Positions 1 to 3,701 of a DNA stretch of 6,694 nt are shown here, in pieces. Position 1 is the first letter of the stretch; each line of letters opens with the position of its first letter. The stretch spans positions 1 to 6,694 of the forward strand of contig JAUSEJ010000074.1 of assembly GCA_030650265.1 (NCBI GenBank), read 5' to 3'. Made by a program: the position numbers and the translations under genes. This DNA comes from Dehalococcoidia bacterium (GTDB lineage: Bacteria; Chloroflexota; Dehalococcoidia; JACPQF01). The notes under the pieces were generated by a model. That model ran no database searches. It worked only from the letters and a program-made list of their open reading frames with translations, and had not been told where the DNA came from.

Positions 1-699
1 GTCCGCGCTGCCCGAGGCGAGGGTCTTCCCATCGGGCGAAAAGACCACGCCAATTACATAGTCGGAATGCCCGCTGAGGGTGCGAACTGATGTAAGAGGC
101 GCTGCAGGCGTCGACGTCCCGGCCGGCGCAACGGTAACTGACAGCCTCGGAGTTGCGGATATAGCCGGGTTAGGAGTAGCCGAAGCCGCGGTGGGCGTCG
201 TCGTCCTGACCGTGGTCACAGTAACTGAGGGCACTGGACTTGAGGACACTGCCCGGCTGGGAGTAGCCGATGGCGCTGAAAGAGTCGGCGTCCTAACTGG
301 CGTGGCGGTGTCAACGGGCATGGGACTTGACGACACAACCGCTGGAGAAGTCGCCGAAGGCGCGACAACCGGAGTGATCGTCAAAGCTTGTTTCGATTCA
401 TTGGCGCCCCGGCCGCTCAAGTAGATGTAGAGCCCCGCTCCTAGAACCACCAACAAAAACAGGGCTCCGATAATGACCGGCACAAATGGGAATGATCTTT
501 GACCTGAGCTCAGGGAAGCAGGTACCGGCGGAACACTGGCCAGCGATTGGCCACAGCTCAGGCAGAACTTACTACTTGCCGGGTTCCTGGCGCCACATTG
601 GCTACAGAAAACCTCGGTCGGCGGAGACAGCTTGGCCCCGCAATTCGTGCAGTACTGCGTCCCCTCAGGATTGGCAGTTTGACAGTTCGGGCAGATCAT
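1..699 (-). CDS. Zinc-ribbon / transmembrane / WD40-repeat protein (C-terminal part off the window)
   Basis: The visible 233 codons start at an ATG with AGGAGG (706-711) six bases upstream; the frame stays open to the left edge, so the gene is partial. Domains in order: two short zinc ribbons with four CxxC knuckles (C3/C6, C17/C20, C32/C35, C46/C49); a single hydrophobic segment at about 70-94; a Ser/Thr/Pro-rich linker at 100-202 made of three 29-residue repeats; then the first WD40 repeat from about 203 (LSGHSDYV, FSPDGKTLASGSAD), with more expected beyond the edge. Seen: the cysteines, the membrane segment and the WD repeat start. Known: WD40 propellers are protein-binding scaffolds, and double zinc ribbons at the N-terminus of single-pass bacterial proteins are common. 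Inferred: the ribbons are cytoplasmic and the propeller is presented on the other side of the membrane on a flexible stalk. The partner is unknown. It lies 89 bases downstream of the lipoprotein gene on the same strand and could be co-transcribed with it. Confidence 0.88.
   Translation of the reverse strand, partial: MICPNCQTANPEGTQYCTNCGAKLSPPTEVFCSQCGARNPASSKFCLSCGQSLASVPPVPASLSSGQRSFPFVPVIIGALFLLVVLGAGLYIYLSGRGANESKQALTITPVVAPSATSPAVVSSSPMPVDTATPVRTPTLSAPSATPSRAVSSSPVPSVTVTTVRTTTPTAASATPNPAISATPRLSVTVAPAGTSTPAAPLTSVRTLSGHSDYVIGVVFSPDGKTLASGSAD
94..354 (-). repeat. Three 87-bp (29-codon) imperfect tandem repeats in the stalk of the WD40 protein
   Basis: Related blocks recur every 87 bases: GTAGCC-like starts at 176 and 263 with a diverged copy at 350, and GTAACTGA-like blocks at 134, 221 and 308. 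In the protein these are residues 116-144, 145-173 and 174-202, each beginning Ala-Thr and rich in Ser, Thr, Pro, Ala and Val. The period is a multiple of three, so copies can be gained or lost without a frameshift. The likely role is a spacer of variable length between membrane and propeller. Confidence 0.8.
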
Positions 700-705
700 C
701 TTCGA

Positions 706-711
706 CCTCCT
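706..711 (-). promoter_or_regulatory. Shine-Dalgarno AGGAGG of the WD40 protein
   Basis: Perfect AGGAGG on the minus strand, six bases before the ATG at 699. It fixes the start of a gene that would otherwise be easy to miss because it is truncated by the window edge. Confidence 0.85.
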
Positions 712-788
712 ATCGCTCTAATTCCTCGCTAAATCTCATCTCCGACGGCGAAGGCCACACAAGAACCTAAACTGACTCGGTTGTTCTC

Positions 789-1208
789 CTATTTTGACAC
801 TGGTGTTAGAGGCTCGGTACTGACTGCGTCTGAGCTTAGCACCTTCCATCCCTTCGATTCCTTAACTAGCGTATAATCCACCGTCATTCGAGCGTCCTGG
901 CCGGTCATATGCATGGTGACAACTACTCTTGCTACTGCGCGTCCATCTTTATTACTAGTCACCTTGATGTCCTCAAATTTGAATTTCACGTCATAACTTG
1001 AAATCTGTTTGAAAGTCTCGTCATTATCTGACCTTTCTTTTGAGTCGGAGGCCAAAGTATCCAAAAAACCCTTTGCGTCACGATTGTTTATGAGGTCGGC
1101 TTGGGAGTTTATTACATGGCGTATCTCAGCCTCATCGCCTCCACCAAAACAACTTGCTACGGCCGTCAAGTTCAGGAAGATTAGAAGCACTGCCAAATAC
1201 TTTAACAT
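789..1208 (-). CDS. Small lipoprotein with an NTF2-like domain
   Basis: 139 residues when started at the ATG ending at 1208, chosen because GGGAG (1215-1219) lies six bases upstream; the in-frame ATG eight codons earlier has no ribosome binding site. A hydrophobic signal at residues 4-18 runs into the lipobox V-A-S-C, with the acylated cysteine at 20, so the mature protein should be anchored to the outer face of the membrane. The rest looks like a small cone-shaped NTF2-like fold: an N-terminal helix pair (EIRHVINSQADLINNRDAKGF), then strands ending in YTLVKESKGWKVLSSD, as in many lipoproteins annotated DUF4878-like or NTF2-like. The fold is assigned by pattern only. No catalytic residues can be named, and ligand binding or a structural role are both possible. 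By eye it is more AT-rich than its neighbours. It precedes the WD40 gene and may share its transcript. Confidence 0.8.
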   Translation of the reverse strand: MLKYLAVLLIFLNLTAVASCFGGGDEAEIRHVINSQADLINNRDAKGFLDTLASDSKERSDNDETFKQISSYDVKFKFEDIKVTSNKDGRAVARVVVTMHMTGQDARMTVDYTLVKESKGWKVLSSDAVSTEPLTPVSK

Positions 1209-1614
1209 TCGATACTCCCTTCTAGTAATCATGCTGTCGGTTCTTAGGCCTTTTCAGGGTTCAGGCTCCACGCCGCTGCGATTGTCTGTTGGTCAATCGC
1301 CGAAGATGTTCCCCATATGACACCAACCGGGTCTATTCTGGCTGCATTGTTGCCCTCCCCACAACAATCCGTCTATTTTGCTGAGGCTTTCTTGGCTGGT
1401 CAATGCCGGTTTGACACTGATGCGCCTTTGGTGTCTTAGCAACGGGGTCCAACCAAGGTTGAATCTGCGTGGTCGACTAGCTATTGCCATGGCTGTATCG
1501 TTGAAATCAGACCATTCGCTTTGAAAAGCGATGGACGGTCACAAACGATCGGTTCTTGCCAATCGGTCATGAACTCCACAAAACAGGTAGGCGTTTACTC
1601 ATTACCCTAGAATA

Positions 1615-1638
1615 AAGTGGTCTTTGCAAAGACCACTT
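1615..1638. promoter_or_regulatory. Perfect 24-bp palindrome, candidate operator or cruciform
   Basis: AAGTGGTCTTTG (1615-1626) is followed directly by its exact reverse complement CAAAGACCACTT (1627-1638), twelve pairs with no spacer. It lies 112 bases before the cysteine synthase start. A perfect, gapless dyad of this length suits a dimeric repressor site; with no T-tract after it on the plus strand it is not a typical intrinsic terminator. The binding protein cannot be named. Confidence 0.5.
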
Positions 1639-1737
1639 GTCGTCGAACGTCACTATAGATACTTGCCACTTGCTTGTCAATACCCGGACCCTCCATCATC
1701 TTGACTACGGGCCAGCAATTCTGTTAACCTCTGCGTC

Positions 1738-1743
1738 AGGAGG
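1738..1743 (+). promoter_or_regulatory. Shine-Dalgarno AGGAGG setting a GTG start for cysteine synthase
   Basis: Perfect AGGAGG seven bases upstream of GTG at 1751. It decides against the longer reading from TTG at 1637, which would overlap the palindrome and add 38 residues not seen in this family. Confidence 0.85.
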
Positions 1744-1750
1744 GCACACT

Positions 1751-2686
1751 GTGTCGACGAAAGCCAATCTTCTAGACGCCATCGGACATACGCCTCTGGT
1801 CGAACTCACTAGATTTAGCCCGAAGCCCGAGGTTCGTCTCTTTGCCAAGCTGGAGGGGCAAAACCCCACCGGCAGCTTGAAGGACCGCATTGCCAAGTAC
1901 ATGATCGAGGAGGCCGAAGCCAGCGGACGGCTGACACGCGATCAGATCATCATCGAGGCCACCACCGGCAACACCGGCATAGCCCTGGCCATGGTCGGGC
2001 GCCAAAAGGGGTATAAAGTGCAGGTGGTCATGCCCGAGAACGTCATTCCAGAGATCAGGCTGCTACTGGAGGCTTATGGGGCTGAGGTGATCTGGGTGGC
2101 TAGCACCCTCGGCACAAAGGGAGCAATAGAGCGTGTCGAGCAACTAGCGGCCGACGAGAAGTATTTTGCTCCCCGCCAGTTCGCCAATCACATCAACGCC
2201 TTGGCCCATTACGAGACCACTGGCGTGGAAATACTGGAAGATCTGCCGGTGGTAGACGTCTTCCTTGCCGGTCTTGGCACCGGCGGGACAGTGATGGGCG
2301 TAGGGAAAAGGCTGAAGGAGAGTTGCCCCCAGGCCAGGATAATAGCCATAGAGCCCCATCCTGATAGCCTTGTTCACGGGCTGCGGAGCCTCGAAGAGGG
2401 GTTTATCCCTCCTATTCTCGACCTGACGAAGCTGGATGGGAAGTTCGTGGTCACCAGCCGGGACGCCTTCCTGGCCACCCGCGCCCTGACCGAGGTCGAG
2501 GGCATTTTCGCTGGCATCTCCTCCGGCGCCGTGCTCCACTGCGCCCTCCGAGTCGCCAGACGGATAAAGCGGGGCAACATCGTTATGCTTTTCGCCGACG
2601 GCGGCTGGAAGTACCTGAGCACCGGCCTCTGGACGAAAGACATCGCCACCCTCGAAAGGGACATTGAGGACAAGATCTGGTGGTAA
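1751..2686 (+). CDS. cysM: PLP-dependent cysteine synthase, CysM type (probably O-phosphoserine-using)
   Basis: 311 residues, normal for the family. It makes L-cysteine in the cytoplasm by beta-replacement on an activated serine. Visible fold-type II PLP motifs: the Schiff-base lysine K44 in NPTGSLKDR; the substrate-binding asparagine loop TTGNTG (71-76); the phosphate-binding loop GLGTGGT (174-180); S257 in GISSGA for the pyridine nitrogen; and the CysM-like tail DGGWKYLSTGLW (283-294). Compared from memory with Mycobacterium tuberculosis CysM, the stretch HGLRSLEEGFIP matches its YALRNMDEGFVP, so R212 corresponds to Arg220, the residue linked to O-phosphoserine preference. Inference: the acceptor is O-phosphoserine and the sulfur may come from a carrier protein, though no CysO- or Mec-like gene is visible here. 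Plain O-acetylserine sulfhydrylase is the alternative. The gene ends 140 bases before the thiol oxidoreductase gene on the same strand. Confidence 0.92.
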   Translation: MSTKANLLDAIGHTPLVELTRFSPKPEVRLFAKLEGQNPTGSLKDRIAKYMIEEAEASGRLTRDQIIIEATTGNTGIALAMVGRQKGYKVQVVMPENVIPEIRLLLEAYGAEVIWVASTLGTKGAIERVEQLAADEKYFAPRQFANHINALAHYETTGVEILEDLPVVDVFLAGLGTGGTVMGVGKRLKESCPQARIIAIEPHPDSLVHGLRSLEEGFIPPILDLTKLDGKFVVTSRDAFLATRALTEVEGIFAGISSGAVLHCALRVARRIKRGNIVMLFADGGWKYLSTGLWTKDIATLERDIEDKIWW

Positions 2687-2813
2687 GACGTAGAGTCTGG
2701 CTAATGCAACGACGGCTATTCTATGGTAATATACGGCATAATTCGGGCTCCTGAGGAATGCTTGGGAAAACAAACGCTGATTCCCGTGTTCCTGCGTAGG
2801 CAAGTTAGGCCCG

Positions 2814-2820
2814 AAGGAGG
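2814..2820 (+). promoter_or_regulatory. Shine-Dalgarno AAGGAGG of the DsbA-like selenoprotein
   Basis: AAGGAGG six bases before ATG at 2827. The TTG at 2821 abuts this site with no spacing and is rejected as start. The strong site indicates that the 5' part of the UGA-interrupted gene is translated. Confidence 0.85.
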
Positions 2821-2826
2821 TTGAAG

Positions 2827-3486
2827 ATGCACAATCATACCGAAGGAATACGGGCCGCGAGCAAATGGCGCCGGCTCATGGTCTTCGGCGGTCTTCTGGC
2901 TCTCGCCAGCCTGTTGTTCCTAACATTGGGTTGCGACGGAAAGTCGTCGACGTCAACGCCCACTATCGACCCGGGTGCTCCCTTTCAGCATTGGGAAGGG
3001 AATCCGAACGCTAAAGTGGTGGTGGATGAATGGACGGATCTGCAGTGACCAGGCTGCGCTGCAGTCGCGCCGACGGTCCGTCGGTATGTAGCAGAACACG
3101 AAAAAGATGTTAAGTTCGTTTTTCGCCACTTTCCTTTGAAGAGTCACGAGTTCGCCTTCATCGCGGCAGAGGCGATTGAAGCCGCCGGCGAGCAGGGGAC
3201 GTTTAGGGACATGCGCGACCGGCTGCAGGCCGATGTGTCTCTACTCAGCCTTGCCTACATTACGCGGACAGCCACAGACCTCGGTCTGGATATGAAGAGA
3301 TTCAACGCGGCGCTCGCGGATCATCGATTTGCGCCCCGCATTCAGGCCGAAGTCGACGAGGGCCTTCGTATCGGCATCAACGCCACCCCTACCTTCGTGA
3401 TCAATGGTCGCCAGTATAGCGGCGTCCCAACCTACGAACAACTTGACGCGGCAGTGCAGGAGGCTCTCAAACAGAGCGGCAAGTAA
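2827..3486 (+). CDS. DsbA-family thiol oxidoreductase, selenoprotein with U-P-G-C active site (in-frame TGA)
   Basis: 219 residues with selenocysteine read at the TGA at 3046-3048. Reading through gives one uninterrupted thioredoxin-fold protein: basic N-terminus and hydrophobic signal (17-35) ending in a lipobox-like TLGC (C36); a low-complexity linker; strand AKVVVDEWTDLQ (62-73); active site Sec74-Pro75-Gly76-Cys77; strand VKFVFRHFPL (95-104); a helical insert; the cis-proline loop ATPTFVING with P188; and a C-terminal helix. This is the DsbA/Thioredoxin_4 layout, in which position 74 is normally the nucleophilic cysteine. The protein should be exported and anchored by lipid or its signal segment, acting in disulfide exchange outside the cytoplasm; the substrate is unknown. 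All 29 codons between the TGA and TTG at 3136 are open and in the same frame. A SECIS-like hairpin follows the TGA. Alternatives are a nonsense mutation or base-call error (TGC to TGA). It lies downstream of the cysteine synthase gene. Confidence 0.85.
3046..3048 (+). other. In-frame TGA, predicted selenocysteine codon
   Basis: The codon sits between DLQ and PGC, replacing the first cysteine of the CxxC motif. A single base change separates TGA from TGC (Cys). It is the only in-frame TGA seen in the window's genes: the cysteine synthase and the roughly 1000 visible activase codons contain none, and tryptophan is encoded by TGG, which argues against a general recoding of UGA. Confidence 0.82.
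3058..3092 (+). promoter_or_regulatory. SECIS-like stem-loop inside the coding region
   Basis: The upper stem CCGACG (3070-3075) pairs perfectly with CGTCGG (3079-3084) around the apical loop GUC (3076-3078); a G-U pair (3069/3085) can extend it. A lower stem GCTGCA (3058-3063) pairs with TGTAGC (3087-3092) through one G-U wobble, with an asymmetric internal loop between. The apical loop begins 28 bases after the TGA and starts with G followed by U, matching what I recall of the bacterial SECIS model (loop about 16-37 nt from the UGA, G in the first two loop positions). The expected role is to recruit SelB with Sec-tRNA. No folding energy was computed. Confidence 0.72.
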
Positions 3487-3489
3487 GTC

Positions 3490-3536
3490 ACCCGGCGATG
3501 TCGATCATTAGATCGATCCTGCTATCGAGCCCGGGT
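3490..3536 (+). other. Long imperfect hairpin just after the selenoprotein stop codon
   Basis: Nested complementary arms: ACCCGGCGAT (3490-3499) with ATCG (3524-3527) plus CCGGGT (3531-3536) across a 3-base bulge, enclosing TCGATC (3501-3506), loop ATTA and GATCGA (3511-3516). It begins three bases after the stop codon ends. No run of T follows, so it may be a transcript-stabilising or weak, factor-dependent terminator structure rather than a classical intrinsic terminator. Confidence 0.45.
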
Positions 3537-3589
3537 CTTGTGCCTTCATACACCGAACGTCTTAACCCGCTTTTGGGCACCTCTGCTAC

Positions 3590-3618
3590 TTGCAAGCAAT
3601 AGGCATTCCGTAGATAAT
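3590..3618 (+). promoter_or_regulatory. Candidate sigma-70-type promoter for the activase gene
   Basis: TTGCAA (3590-3595), a 17-base spacer, then GATAAT (3613-3618). The -10 matches five of six consensus positions and the -35 four of six. Transcription would begin near 3625, leaving a leader of roughly 77 bases before the TTG start at 3702. Prediction by consensus only. Confidence 0.5.
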
Positions 3619-3641
3619 ACAGTTTAGCATTATATACTGTA
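3618..3641. promoter_or_regulatory. Inverted repeat overlapping the activase promoter, candidate operator
   Basis: TACAGT (3618-3623) and ACTGTA (3636-3641) form a 6-bp dyad with a 12-base AT-rich spacer. It starts at the last base of the predicted -10 and covers the predicted start site, the usual place for a repressor. The half-site order (ACAGT before ACTGT) is opposite to the E. coli LexA box, so SOS control is not implied. Confidence 0.35.
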
Positions 3642-3644
3642 ATC

Positions 3645-3680
3645 ACCAGGGCGTCAGGCTTTGTCTGACGTCCGGTTTTA
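3645..3680 (+). terminator. Intrinsic terminator, possibly a leader attenuator
   Basis: GGGCGTCAG (3649-3657) pairs with CTGACGTCC (3665-3673) through nine pairs including one G-U, around the loop GCTTTGT. ACC (3645-3647) can add three more pairs with GGT (3674-3676) past a bulged A. TTTTACTTG follows from 3676. It would end transcripts from the selenoprotein side. Because it lies downstream of the predicted promoter and 22 bases before the activase start, it could also attenuate that gene. Confidence 0.6.
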
Positions 3681-3701
3681 CTTGTTGTAGGGGGTTGGAT
3701 C

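Larger units (their letters stand above)
1209..1750. other. Divergent intergenic region without a supportable gene
   Basis: About 540 bases between the minus-strand lipoprotein and the plus-strand cysteine synthase. No tRNA, rRNA or recognisable coding region is visible. It holds a 24-bp perfect palindrome (1615-1638), a 7-bp-stem hairpin (ATTGTTG 1346-1352 with CAACAAT 1362-1368) flanked by near-identical 10-mers (GTCTATTCTG at 1331, GTCTATTTTG at 1371), and a shorter hairpin around 1512-1534 (CGCTTT/AAAGCG inside CCAT/ATGG). Promoters for both flanking genes must lie here, but no -35/-10 pair is convincing; TTGACT at 1701 is the best plus-strand -35 and has a poor -10. Confidence 0.5.

Noticed and set aside
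80..424. Plus-strand open frame rich in Val, Gly, Thr and Ala
   Set aside because: It is the reverse of the tandem-repeat stalk of the minus-strand WD40 protein; the repeats create an open antisense frame.
1293..1490. Minus-strand 65-residue open frame in the intergenic region
   Set aside because: No ribosome binding site, no recognisable domain and no homolog that I know; not enough support for a gene.
1647..1660. CACTATAG resembling the end of a T7-type phage promoter
   Set aside because: The upstream part of the T7 consensus is absent and there is no phage context; a chance match.
1637..1750. N-terminal extension of the cysteine synthase from TTG 1637
   Set aside because: It overlaps the palindrome, has no ribosome binding site, and the GTG at 1751 has a perfect AGGAGG at seven bases and gives the usual family length.
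2144..2803. Long minus-strand open frame antisense to the cysteine synthase
   Set aside because: It has no recognisable domain and lies opposite a clear, conserved gene; it mirrors that gene's codon pattern.
2827..3048. A short 73-residue lipoprotein ending at TGA 3048
   Set aside because: It stops inside a conserved thioredoxin-fold strand just before PGC, and the same frame continues with the rest of the domain.
3046..3048. Genome-wide reassignment of UGA to Gly, Trp or Cys
   Set aside because: The other long genes contain no in-frame TGA and use TGG, GGN and TGY normally; the single TGA sits on a redox cysteine position, which favours selenocysteine.
3136..3486. A separate 116-residue gene starting at TTG 3136
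   Set aside because: It has no ribosome binding site, lacks an N-terminal strand and active site, and is in frame with the upstream half through a single TGA; it is the C-terminal part of the selenoprotein.
3618..3641. LexA/SOS box
   Set aside because: The half-sites are in the opposite order to CTGT-N8-ACAG and the spacer is 12 bases, not 8.
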